From positions 93,243 through 157,242 of the forward strand of contig NZ_JAGIPX010000016.1 in the NCBI RefSeq assembly GCF_017814945.1: a stretch of 64,000 nt of DNA, given 5' to 3'. Under the pieces are notes generated by a model, which saw nothing but the letters and a program-made list of their open reading frames with translations, had not been told where the DNA came from and searched no databases. Of the stretch, positions 43,195 to 51,616 are shown one piece after another. This DNA comes from Paraburkholderia sp. LEh10. Lineage in GTDB: Bacteria; Pseudomonadota; Gammaproteobacteria; Burkholderiales; Burkholderiaceae. Position 1 is the first letter of the stretch; every line of letters begins with the position of its first letter. Both the position numbers and the translations under genes were made by a program.

Positions 43195-44259
43195 TCAGCC
43201 CACGGCCACCTGACGCAGCATCGGACGGCGCGTGGCTTCGAGGAGCGCCGAGTAGCTGTCTACATAGTTCTGCGCCATGATCTTCGAGCTGAAGCGGCGT
43301 TCGAACTGCGAGCGGATTTCCGTCCGGGACAGTTCATCGATGCGTTCGACCGCCGCCACCGCGCCCTGAACGTCCTCGCAGATGAAACCGGTGACGCCGT
43401 GGTCGATCACTTCTGGCACCGAACCGCGGTTGAACGCGACCACGGGCGTGCCGCACGCCATCGATTCGATCATCACCAGGCCGAACGGCTCCGACCAGTC
43501 GATCGGGAACAGCAGCGCCTTCGCGCCCGACAGAAACTCCGGCTTTTGCGCCTCGTTGATTTCGCCGATGAATTCGACGTGCGCCTGCGACAGCAGCGGC
43601 TCGATTTCCGTCTTGAAGTACTCCTGGTCGACCTTGTCCACCTTGGCGGCGATCTTCAGCGGCAAACCGCTTTGTGCGGCGATCTTGATGGCTGTATCGG
43701 CGCGCTTTTCCGGGCAGATCCGGCCAAGAAACGCGAGGTATTCGGGTTGCTTGTGGCCTTGCGGCGTGAGCAGCTGGTCGGGCAGACCGTGATAGATCGT
43801 GTTGAGCCAGTTTGCCTGTTGCAGCGGCAGGCGCTGGGAATCCGAAATCGAGACCACGGGCGCGTCGACGAACGTATCGAACACCGGCTGCAATTCGGGC
43901 AGGTCGAGGCGCCCGTGCAGCGTCGTCACGAAGGGTGTGTCGAGCGTCGTGAACAGCGGGAACGGCAAATAGTCGAGGTGAAAGTGCAGCACGTCGAACT
44001 CGTGCGCGACCTTGCGGACCTTTTCGAGCAGCAGCATGTGCGGAGCGAGCGCGTCGCGGATCGTCGGATCGAGACGCAGCGCGCGCGGCCACGCGGCTTC
44101 GAGTTTGGCGGATGTCATGGAATCGCCGCTCGCAAAGAGCGTCACATCATGGCCCAGGTCGACCAGCGCCTCGGTCAGATATGACACGACGCGTTCTGTG
44201 CCGCCATAGAGTTTCGGTGGGACAGCTTCGTACAACGGTGCGATTTGTGCGATTCGCAT
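43195..44259 (-). CDS. GT4-family glycosyltransferase
   Basis: The 354-residue product starts at ATG 44259 with aaggag seven bases upstream; the longer frame is not used. It has the GT-B fold signatures MRIAQIAPLYEAVPPKLYGG(T)ER, an N-terminal acceptor domain, and LGRICPEKRAD then FPIDWSEPFGLVMIESMACGTPVVAF with the EX7E motif of GT4 enzymes. The donor is probably a nucleotide sugar and the acceptor is unknown. It is divergent from flhDC, across a 667-bp gap, with no other glycan genes nearby. Confidence 0.92.
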   Translation of the reverse strand: MRIAQIAPLYEAVPPKLYGGTERVVSYLTEALVDLGHDVTLFASGDSMTSAKLEAAWPRALRLDPTIRDALAPHMLLLEKVRKVAHEFDVLHFHLDYLPFPLFTTLDTPFVTTLHGRLDLPELQPVFDTFVDAPVVSISDSQRLPLQQANWLNTIYHGLPDQLLTPQGHKQPEYLAFLGRICPEKRADTAIKIAAQSGLPLKIAAKVDKVDQEYFKTEIEPLLSQAHVEFIGEINEAQKPEFLSGAKALLFPIDWSEPFGLVMIESMACGTPVVAFNRGSVPEVIDHGVTGFICEDVQGAVAAVERIDELSRTEIRSQFERRFSSKIMAQNYVDSYSALLEATRRPMLRQVAVG

Positions 44260-44926
44260 GCGTGATCTCCTTATGCTGACGGCTTCGCGCGGCGGTGCCT
44301 TTCGTATGGCAAAAAGCGCAAGCCTGACGGACGGTTGGGCGCGGTGTGCCGCCGCCCGCGGCAGGAACCCGATCGGGTTATCCCTAGGTGCCATTATCGT
44401 GATCAGGCGCGCCAATTCGAGCTATTTTTCAAACACTTAAAGTTGTTACAGCGCGAAACAGGATGCGTAAAAACGAGTGGAAGCTGCCGGAAAGCCCGCC
44501 GGCCGCGGCATGAGGCAATGTCTGCCGCGCCTGGCGCCAGATAACGGAGCATCTTGCATGCCCGATTCGTCCGATCAATTTGTGCATCGCCGTACGAATC
44601 CGTGCGAATTTAGCTTGGTAGTCGCCGGAATATGGGCGCATAATCCGCTTCCCAAACCTTTCACGCATGTTCTCGCGTGTAAGCGCCGGCATACGCAACG
44701 CGCGCTGTCTGCTTTTCAAATCCCTCGCTAAAAAATTTGTAGGAAAAACTCCTACAGAAATTCTGGATTCTTCCGTCAACCAGTTGGGGTGGATGTCCGA
44801 TTCTCGTCGGCTGGCCCTTTCGGGAAAATGCACGCTGACCATAAGCGTGCCGTTCGTGGTTTTTTAACGCGATCGAGCAAACGTTTCACACAGGCCTGAC
44901 CAGCCAGTTTCAAACCGGGGGATTCA
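44260..44926. other. Long flhDC upstream region
   Basis: 667 bp without a supported gene between the divergent glycosyltransferase and flhD. It is more AT-rich near 44730-44760 and should contain the flhDC control region and a long leader. Confidence 0.6.
44738..44756 (+). promoter_or_regulatory. Palindrome upstream of flhDC
   Basis: tgtagga (44738-44744), aaaac, tcctaca (44750-44756): a perfect 7-bp inverted repeat 170 bp before flhD in an AT-rich patch. It resembles a repressor or activator operator; the regulator is unknown. Confidence 0.5.
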
Positions 44927-45247
44927 ATGAGCACTCAAAGTGACATGCTCAATGAAATAAGGGAATTGAACTTGTCCTATCTGCTTCTCGCACAACGTCT
45001 GTTGCGCGAAGACAAGCCGATGGGCATGTTCCGCATGGGCATCTCGGAGCAGCTCGCCGACGTGCTCGCCAATCTGTCGCTCGCACAGACCGTCAAACTG
45101 GCCGCATCGAACCAGATGCTGTGCCGCTTCCGCTTCGACGATCATCAGATCCTCTCGTCGCTGGCCGACAAGGGCAAATCGAGCGCCGTCGCCCAGGCGC
45201 ATTCCGCAATCCTGCTGGCGGGGCAGCCCGTCGAGCAGATCGGCTGA
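44927..45247 (+). CDS. flhD: Flagellar transcriptional activator FlhD
   Basis: FlhD with FlhC forms the FlhD4C2 master activator of class 2 flagellar genes. The 106-residue product (MLNEIRELNLSYLLLAQRLL, FRMGISEQLADVLANLSLAQ) matches the family. Start ATG 44927 follows gggggattca. flhC is 125 bp downstream. Confidence 0.96.
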   Translation: MSTQSDMLNEIRELNLSYLLLAQRLLREDKPMGMFRMGISEQLADVLANLSLAQTVKLAASNQMLCRFRFDDHQILSSLADKGKSSAVAQAHSAILLAGQPVEQIG

Positions 45248-45372
45248 CGCCGGCCCGCCGGCGCACATGCGCCGCGACGGACGCAACCATACGCGCGCCG
45301 GCGACGGCGCTTTTACCGTTCCCGTCCGGCCGCGCCGCATGGGAACGGCAACGGACATGGGAAGCGAGGCGG

Positions 45373-45984
45373 ATGGCACAAAAAAGCGTGGTGCTCGAAG
45401 TCAGGGAAATCACCCTGGCGATCGAGCTAGTCGAACTCGGCGCGCGCCTGCAGTTGCTCGAAGCGGAAACGTCGCTGTCGCGCGACCGGCTCATCAAGCT
45501 GTACAAGGAAGTGAAGGGCGTGTCGCCGCCCAAGGGCATGCTGCCGTTTTCGACCGACTGGTTCATGACGTGGCAGCCGAACATCCACGCGTCGCTGTTC
45601 TACAACGTCTACCGGTTCATGTCGGGACTGGGCGGCTGCGCGACGATCCAGTCGATCGTCAAGGCGTACCGGCTCTATCTCGAGCACGTACGGATGCACC
45701 ACGACGAGCCGGCGCTCAGCCTCACGCGCGCATGGACGCTGGTGCGCTTCTTCGACTCCGGCATGCTGCAGATGACGCCCTGCACCCGCTGCCGAGGGCA
45801 TTTCGTCGCACATGCGCACGATCCGCAGCACGGCTTCGTATGCGGCCTCTGTGCGCCGCCGTCGCGCGCCGGCAAGACCCGCAAGGCCGCCGACGCCCGC
45901 TGCGACGAACCGCGGGCGGCCATCGTCACGCGGCGCGGCGACACGCTGGAAGCCTCGCGGGACGATGTCGCCAGCTCCGTCTGA
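45373..45984 (+). CDS. flhC: Flagellar transcriptional activator FlhC
   Basis: The 203-residue product has the FlhC N-terminal helices (EITLAIELVELGARLQLLE) and the four zinc cysteines in CTRC (137, 140) and CGLC (157, 160). Start ATG 45373 follows gagg closely. The C-terminal tail is slightly longer than in E. coli (192). Confidence 0.96.
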   Translation: MAQKSVVLEVREITLAIELVELGARLQLLEAETSLSRDRLIKLYKEVKGVSPPKGMLPFSTDWFMTWQPNIHASLFYNVYRFMSGLGGCATIQSIVKAYRLYLEHVRMHHDEPALSLTRAWTLVRFFDSGMLQMTPCTRCRGHFVAHAHDPQHGFVCGLCAPPSRAGKTRKAADARCDEPRAAIVTRRGDTLEASRDDVASSV

Positions 45985-46061
45985 GCGGCTGCCGCGCAGG
46001 CCCGGCGTCGCTCGCACGGCTCCTCTGGTTTACACCGCCCCGGGTCGGGCACTCAATCGGC

Positions 46062-46088
46062 CAAAGTTTTCCGACTGCTTGCCGTAAA
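46062..46088 (+). promoter_or_regulatory. Sigma-28 (FliA) type promoter of motA
   Basis: caaagttt (46062-46069), exactly 11 bp, then gccgtaaa (46081-46088), close to TAAAGTTT-N11-GCCGATAA. It separates class 3 control of motAB-che from flhDC. Confidence 0.82.
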
Positions 46089-46132
46089 CCTGAATAACGA
46101 CGGTCTCCGTCGCTTTTCGTGAGGGCTCGGCA

Positions 46133-46993
46133 GTGCTGATTTTCGTGGGAACACTCGTTACGCTGTTGTCCGTCTTCGGCGGCTATGCGCTGGAGGGCGG
46201 CCACCTGGGTGCGCTTCTGCAGCCCGTCGAAGTGCTGATGATCGCGGGCGCGGGTCTCGGTGCGTTCATCCTCGGCAACGGGATGAAGACGATCAAGGCT
46301 ACGTTGCGCGTGATTCCGACGCTGTTCAAAGGCGCCAAGTACAACAAGGACGTCTACATGGAGCTGATGGCGCTCCTCTACGTCCTGCTGGCGAAGGCGC
46401 GCAAGGAGGGCACGCTCACACTCGAAGCGGATATCGACGATCCGCAGAAGAGCCCGATCTTCACGCAGTACCCGAAGATTCTCGCTGACCATCACATCGT
46501 CGAATTCCTGACGGACTATCTGCGCCTGATGGTCGGCGGCAACATGAATGCGTTCGAGATCGAAAGCCTGATGGACGAAGAGATCGAAACGCACCACGCC
46601 GAAGGCGAAGCGCCCGCCCACGCGCTGATGAAGGTCGGCGACGCGATGCCCGCGTTCGGTATCGTCGCGGCCGTGATGGGCGTCGTGCACACGATGGCCT
46701 CCGCCGACAAGCCGCCCGCCGTGCTCGGCGAAATGATCGCGCAGGCGCTGGTCGGCACGTTCCTCGGCATTCTGCTTTCGTATGGCCTGATCGGGCCGCT
46801 CGCGAGCGTCGCCGAGCAGCGCGTCACCGAGTCGACCAAGATGTTCCAGTGCATCAAGGTCACGATCCTCGCGAGCCTGAACGGCTACGCGCCCGCCATC
46901 GCCGTCGAATTCGGACGCAAGGTGCTCTTCTCGACTGAACGTCCGTCGTTCGCCGAGCTGGAAGAACACGTGCGCCGCGTGAAGGCGAAGTAA
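46133..46993 (+). CDS. motA: Flagellar motor stator protein MotA
   Basis: MotA is the larger stator subunit conducting protons. The 286-residue product has four membrane segments and the cytoplasmic loop (LEADIDDPQKSPIF). GDAMPAFGIVAAVMGVVHTM holds the channel proline and the third membrane helix. The GTG start at 46133, preceded by gaggg, is supported by the family N terminus MLIFVGTLVTLLSVFGGY. motB follows 26 bp later. Confidence 0.96.
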   Translation: MLIFVGTLVTLLSVFGGYALEGGHLGALLQPVEVLMIAGAGLGAFILGNGMKTIKATLRVIPTLFKGAKYNKDVYMELMALLYVLLAKARKEGTLTLEADIDDPQKSPIFTQYPKILADHHIVEFLTDYLRLMVGGNMNAFEIESLMDEEIETHHAEGEAPAHALMKVGDAMPAFGIVAAVMGVVHTMASADKPPAVLGEMIAQALVGTFLGILLSYGLIGPLASVAEQRVTESTKMFQCIKVTILASLNGYAPAIAVEFGRKVLFSTERPSFAELEEHVRRVKAK

Positions 46994-47019
46994 GGCACGC
47001 ACGGGACAGGGAACGGGCA

Positions 47020-48174
47020 ATGAGCAAGGACAAAGACCGCGCAATCGTTGTCAAGCGCGCTGCGCCGAAGAAGGGCGGCCATCACGGCGGCGCATGGAAG
47101 CTCGCGTACGCGGACTTCATGACGGCGATGATGGCGTTCTTTCTGCTGATGTGGCTGCTCAGCTCGGCATCGACGGTGCAGTTGAAAGGCATCGCCGACT
47201 ACTTCAATCAGCCGCTGAAGATCACGCTTTGGGGCGGCGACCGCAGTGCCGTCGACTCCAGCGCGATTCCGGGCAGCGGCCGCGACATCTCGACCGACAA
47301 GGACGGCATCACGCGCCAGACGGACGGCTCGACGAACCGTGCCGAACACACCGCGATGCGCGCCGACGACCAGGCGCTGCAACAGTTGCAGGGCGCCGTC
47401 GAGCGCCGCGAGCAGGTCCGCCTGCACGACCTGCAGGTCAAGCTGATGGCCGCGATCGAGGCGAACCCGCTGCTGCGCCAGTTCAAGCAGCAGATCCGCA
47501 TCGACTCGACGCTGCAGGGCTTGCGCATCGAGATCGTCGATACGCAGAAGCGGCCGATGTTCGCGACCGCGCAGGCGATCGTGCAGCCGTACATGCGCGA
47601 CATCCTGCAGGCGATCGGCACCACGCTGAACGACGTGCCGAACCGCATCGTCGTGCAGGGCCACACGGACGCCGTGCCGTACGCGGGCGGCGAGAAGGGC
47701 TACAGCAACTGGGAATTGTCGGCGGACCGCGCGAATGCGTCGCGTCGCGAGCTGATCGCGGGCGGCATGGACGAGGCGAAGGTGTTGCGCGTGCTCGGCC
47801 TCGCATCGACGCAGAACCTGAACAAGGCCGATCCGCTCGACCCGGAGAACCGGCGCATCAGCATCATCGTGTTGAACCGGCGCTCGGAAGAAGCGCTGAT
47901 GCAGGACGACACGACCTCGACCACGTTGTCGAACGACGCGGCGGGCGCAGGTGCAGGCGCTGCCAGCAAGCCGTCGTTGCTGCAAAAGATTTCCCAGCCC
48001 GCTTTGCCGTCTGTTCCGCCATCCGTCACGCAGCCTGCTGCCGCGCCGAAATCGCCGGCGCTCAAACAGCATGGCGCGATGAACGAAGGCGCGGGCGAAT
48101 CGAGCGCAGTCGCGCAGAGCGCGGCTGACAGTGCTGATAAAAGCGGCGCGGCGCCTGCAACGGCGACGCAATGA
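47020..48174 (+). CDS. motB: Flagellar motor stator protein MotB
   Basis: The 384-residue product has one N-terminal membrane helix with the proton-binding Asp32 (LAYADFMTAMMAFFLLMWLL), a plug/linker region, and a periplasmic OmpA-like peptidoglycan-binding domain (VVQGHTDAVPYAG, NWELSADRANASRREL). The C terminus continues about 80 residues past the OmpA domain as an Ala/Pro/Ser-rich tail, longer than in E. coli (308). Confidence 0.96.
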   Translation: MSKDKDRAIVVKRAAPKKGGHHGGAWKLAYADFMTAMMAFFLLMWLLSSASTVQLKGIADYFNQPLKITLWGGDRSAVDSSAIPGSGRDISTDKDGITRQTDGSTNRAEHTAMRADDQALQQLQGAVERREQVRLHDLQVKLMAAIEANPLLRQFKQQIRIDSTLQGLRIEIVDTQKRPMFATAQAIVQPYMRDILQAIGTTLNDVPNRIVVQGHTDAVPYAGGEKGYSNWELSADRANASRRELIAGGMDEAKVLRVLGLASTQNLNKADPLDPENRRISIIVLNRRSEEALMQDDTTSTTLSNDAAGAGAGAASKPSLLQKISQPALPSVPPSVTQPAAAPKSPALKQHGAMNEGAGESSAVAQSAADSADKSGAAPATATQ

Positions 48175-48243
48175 CAGTTAGCGGATGACGGACGCGCGGC
48201 AGAGAGCGCATCCGGGATCCATCGTGAGCGCAGTGAGGATTGA

Positions 48244-48606
48244 ATGATCAGGCACATTCTGGCGATCGACGATTCGGCGGCGATGCGGCAAATCCTTGCC
48301 GCGACGCTGACGGGTGCCGGCTATCAGGTGACGCTCGCGGCCGACGGCGACGAAGGGCTCGAAAACGCGCTGGCGATGCCGTTCGATCTCGTGCTGACCG
48401 ATCAGCACATGCCGGGCAGAACCGGCCTCGATCTGATCACCGCGCTGCGCGGCAACCCCGCCTACCGCACCACGCCGATCCTCGTCCTGACAACGGAATC
48501 CGGCGAGCCGTTCAAGGCTGCGGCGCGCGACGCGGGCGCCACGGGATGGATCGAAAAACCGCTCGACCCCGACATGCTGACCGAACTGGTCGCGGCGCTC
48601 GGCTGA
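48244..48606 (+). CDS. CheY-like single-domain response regulator (first copy)
   Basis: The 120-residue product is a stand-alone receiver domain. Acidic pair Asp9-Asp10, phosphoacceptor Asp53 (LVLTDQHMP), Thr84 region (LVLTTESGE) and Lys105 (IEKPLD) are present. It precedes cheA by 74 bp; a second CheY lies before cheZ. One may drive the motor while the other acts as a phosphate sink or adaptor. Confidence 0.93.
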   Translation: MIRHILAIDDSAAMRQILAATLTGAGYQVTLAADGDEGLENALAMPFDLVLTDQHMPGRTGLDLITALRGNPAYRTTPILVLTTESGEPFKAAARDAGATGWIEKPLDPDMLTELVAALG

Positions 48607-48679
48607 GCGCGGCGGCCAGCAGGCGGCAACCGACACATGGAAGCGGCATAGCAGCCAGGACTCTCGCGGTGACACACGC

Positions 48680-50995
48680 ATGACACTCGACATTACTCAG
48701 TTCTACCAGACGTTCTTCGACGAAGCGGACGAGCTGCTCGCGCAAATGGAGCAATTGCTCCTGAATCTCGACGTCGGCCAGCCCGATCCCGAGGATCTCG
48801 CCGCCATTTTCCGCGCGGCGCACTCGATCAAGGGCGGCGCGGCGACCTTCGGCTTCACCGCGTTGACCGAGACGACGCACATTCTCGAATCGCTGCTGGA
48901 CCGCGCGCGCAACAACGAGCTCGTGCTGCGCAAGGACATGATCGACACGTTCCTCGAAACGAAGGACGTGCTCTCGGGCCAGCTCGCCGACTACCGCGCG
49001 AGCGCCGAGCCCGATGCGGCGACCGCGGCCGCGATCTGCGCAAAGCTCGAACGGCTGCACGCGGAAAGCCGCGGCGAAGCGCCGGCGCCCGCGCTTGCTG
49101 CACCGGCGGCAGCGCCCGCAGCGTCAGGCCAGGCGCCCGAGCATGTGATCGAACAGGCAGTAGAAGCCGCAGGCGAATGGGCAGGCAACGAACCGGCAGA
49201 GACCGGCGCTGCTTCATCCGAAGTGGCCGCAGGACCCCATCTGAAAATTACGCTACGGGGCGTTGGGGAAAAGGACCAGGAACTGCTGACCGAAGAGTTG
49301 GGCAACCTGGGCCGTATCGTTGGACAGGTGAAGGCAGGCGGCGATATTACGCTGTGGCTCGAATCCGATGTGTCGTCCGACGATATCGTCGCCGTGTGCT
49401 GTTTCGTGATCGACGAAAGTCAGATCGTGATCGGCCGCGGCGCAGCGCCGGCCAACGGCGCGGAGCAGGGCGCGCCTGGAGCGTCCGAATCCGCGCCGTC
49501 CGCGCCGGCGAACGTGGGGGGCATGGCGAGCGGCGGCGCGGGGGCGCCGGCCGCTGTCGTGCAGCCTGCAGCCGCTGTCGCGACGGCGCCTGCCGCCGCG
49601 CAGCCCGCGGCGGCTCAGCCCGCCGCGGCGCCCGCCGTTCAGCCGGCGAGCGCCGCAATCGTTACACCGCAAGCCGCGCCGGCTGCCGCCGACGCAGCGC
49701 CCGCCGCGCAGTCAGCCGCGAAGGCCCCTGCCGCGCCCGCATCCGCATCCGCGTCCGCCGAAGGCGATCGCAAGGCGCGTCCGGCGGCGGCCGCGAACGC
49801 GGGGGAAGGCAGCTCGATCCGGGTGGGCGTAGAGAAGGTCGACCAGCTGATCAACCTGGTCGGCGAACTGGTGATCACGCAGGCGATGCTGGCCGAGACC
49901 ACCAGCACGTTCGATCCCGCGCTGCACGACCGCCTGTTCAACGGCATGGCGCAACTGGAGCGCAACGCGCGCGACCTCCAGGAGGCCGTGATGTCGATCC
50001 GCATGATGCCGATGGATTACGTCTTCAGCCGCTTCCCGCGTCTCGTGCGCGATCTGGCGGCGAAGCTCGGCAAGCAGGTCGAACTCGTCACCTTCGGTCA
50101 GGCGACGGAACTCGACAAGAGCCTGATCGAACGCATCATCGATCCTCTGACTCACCTCGTGCGCAACAGCCTCGACCACGGCATCGAAACGGTCGAGGCG
50201 CGCAAGGCGGCAGGCAAGGATTCGACGGGCCAACTGGTGCTGTCGGCTGCGCATCACGGCGGCAACATCGTGATCGAAGTCAGCGACGACGGCGCGGGTC
50301 TGCGCCGCGACAAGATTCTCGCGAAGGCGGCCAAGCAGGGCATGACCGTCAGCGACACGATGACCGACGAAGAAGTCTGGAACCTGATCTTCCTGCCGGG
50401 CTTCTCGACGGCCGAGCAGGTGACGGACGTGTCGGGCCGCGGCGTCGGCATGGATGTGGTGAAGCGCAACATCCAGTCGATGGGCGGTCACGTCGAAATC
50501 ACGTCGCACGCGGGCAAGGGCAGCACGACGCGCATCGTGTTGCCGCTCACGCTGGCGATTCTCGACGGCATGTCGGTCAAGGTGGGCAGCGAGATCTTCA
50601 TCCTGCCGCTGAACTTCGTGATGGAGTCGCTGCAGCCGCGCGCCGACGACATCTACACGGTGACCAACGGCGAGCGCGTCGTGCGTGTGCGCGGCGAATA
50701 TCTGCCGCTCGTCGCGCTGCATGAAGTGTTCTCGGTCGAAGACGCGCGCACCGATCCGACGCAGGGCATCGTCACCATCATGCAGACGGAAGGACGGCGC
50801 TTCGCGATGTTGATCGACGAGCTGGTCGGCCAGCAGCAGGTGGTGGTGAAGAACCTCGAAACGAACTACCGCAAGGTACACGGCATTTCGGCCGCGACCA
50901 TTCTCGGCGACGGCAGCGTCGCGCTGATCGTGGACGTGGCGGCACTGAATCGCGAGACGCGGGCGTCGCATGGTGCGTCGCTCGCGCTCGCCTGA
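48680..50995 (+). CDS. cheA: Chemotaxis histidine kinase CheA
   Basis: CheA autophosphorylates and passes phosphate to CheY and CheB. The 771-residue product has HPt with His48 (AAHSIKGGAATFGF), a P2-like domain near residues 185-255, and a very long Ala/Pro-rich linker (about 255-370). Dimerisation follows, then the HATPase domain (HLVRNSLDHGIE, VEVSDDGAGL, GRGVGMDVVK) and a C-terminal CheW-like P5 domain (AILDGMSVKVG). Confidence 0.97.
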   Translation: MTLDITQFYQTFFDEADELLAQMEQLLLNLDVGQPDPEDLAAIFRAAHSIKGGAATFGFTALTETTHILESLLDRARNNELVLRKDMIDTFLETKDVLSGQLADYRASAEPDAATAAAICAKLERLHAESRGEAPAPALAAPAAAPAASGQAPEHVIEQAVEAAGEWAGNEPAETGAASSEVAAGPHLKITLRGVGEKDQELLTEELGNLGRIVGQVKAGGDITLWLESDVSSDDIVAVCCFVIDESQIVIGRGAAPANGAEQGAPGASESAPSAPANVGGMASGGAGAPAAVVQPAAAVATAPAAAQPAAAQPAAAPAVQPASAAIVTPQAAPAAADAAPAAQSAAKAPAAPASASASAEGDRKARPAAAANAGEGSSIRVGVEKVDQLINLVGELVITQAMLAETTSTFDPALHDRLFNGMAQLERNARDLQEAVMSIRMMPMDYVFSRFPRLVRDLAAKLGKQVELVTFGQATELDKSLIERIIDPLTHLVRNSLDHGIETVEARKAAGKDSTGQLVLSAAHHGGNIVIEVSDDGAGLRRDKILAKAAKQGMTVSDTMTDEEVWNLIFLPGFSTAEQVTDVSGRGVGMDVVKRNIQSMGGHVEITSHAGKGSTTRIVLPLTLAILDGMSVKVGSEIFILPLNFVMESLQPRADDIYTVTNGERVVRVRGEYLPLVALHEVFSVEDARTDPTQGIVTIMQTEGRRFAMLIDELVGQQQVVVKNLETNYRKVHGISAATILGDGSVALIVDVAALNRETRASHGASLALA

Positions 50996-51037
50996 AACTG
51001 AAACTCAACTCATATCCCAACCGTTTTGGGGGCTAAC

Positions 51038-51565
51038 GTGGCAGAAGTCCAATCCATCAATTCGAACGGCCTGGCCGGTTCGGGCGGCCGCCGCGACGCG
51101 CAAGCCGACGCGAGCGGTCAGGAGTTCCTGATCTTCACGCTCGGCGCCGAAGAGTACGGCATCGACATCCTGAAGGTTCAGGAAATCCGCGGCTACGACA
51201 GCGTGACGCGCATCGCGAACGCGCCGGAGTTCATCAAGGGCGTGATCAACCTGCGCGGCATCATCGTGCCGATCGTCGACATGCGCATCAAGTTCCACCT
51301 GGGGCGGGTCGAGTACGACCATCAGACGGTGGTGATCATCCTGAACGTCGCGGGCCGCGTGGTCGGCATGGTCGTGGACGGCGTGTCGGACGTGCTGACG
51401 CTCGCCACCGATCAGATCATGCCCGCGCCGGAGTTCGGCGCGACGCTGACGGCGGAATATCTGACGGGCCTCGGCACCGTCGACGGCCGCATGCTGATCC
51501 TGATGGACATCGAGAAGCTGATGACCAGCCGGGAAATGGCGCTGACGGAAACGCTCGGCAAGTGA
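51038..51565 (+). CDS. cheW: Chemotaxis coupling protein CheW
   Basis: The 175-residue scaffold links receptors to CheA. I chose GTG 51038, preceded by ttttgggggctaac, giving MAEVQSINSNGL. QEFLIFTLGAEEYGIDILKVQEIRG and VINLRGIIVPIVDMR are family signatures. The first 30 residues are a Gly/Ser-rich extension. Confidence 0.96.
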   Translation: MAEVQSINSNGLAGSGGRRDAQADASGQEFLIFTLGAEEYGIDILKVQEIRGYDSVTRIANAPEFIKGVINLRGIIVPIVDMRIKFHLGRVEYDHQTVVIILNVAGRVVGMVVDGVSDVLTLATDQIMPAPEFGATLTAEYLTGLGTVDGRMLILMDIEKLMTSREMALTETLGK

Positions 51566-51616
51566 CGCGGGTCGCGGGAACGACGTAGAACCGACAGTAA
51601 TCAGGGAGTAGAACAA

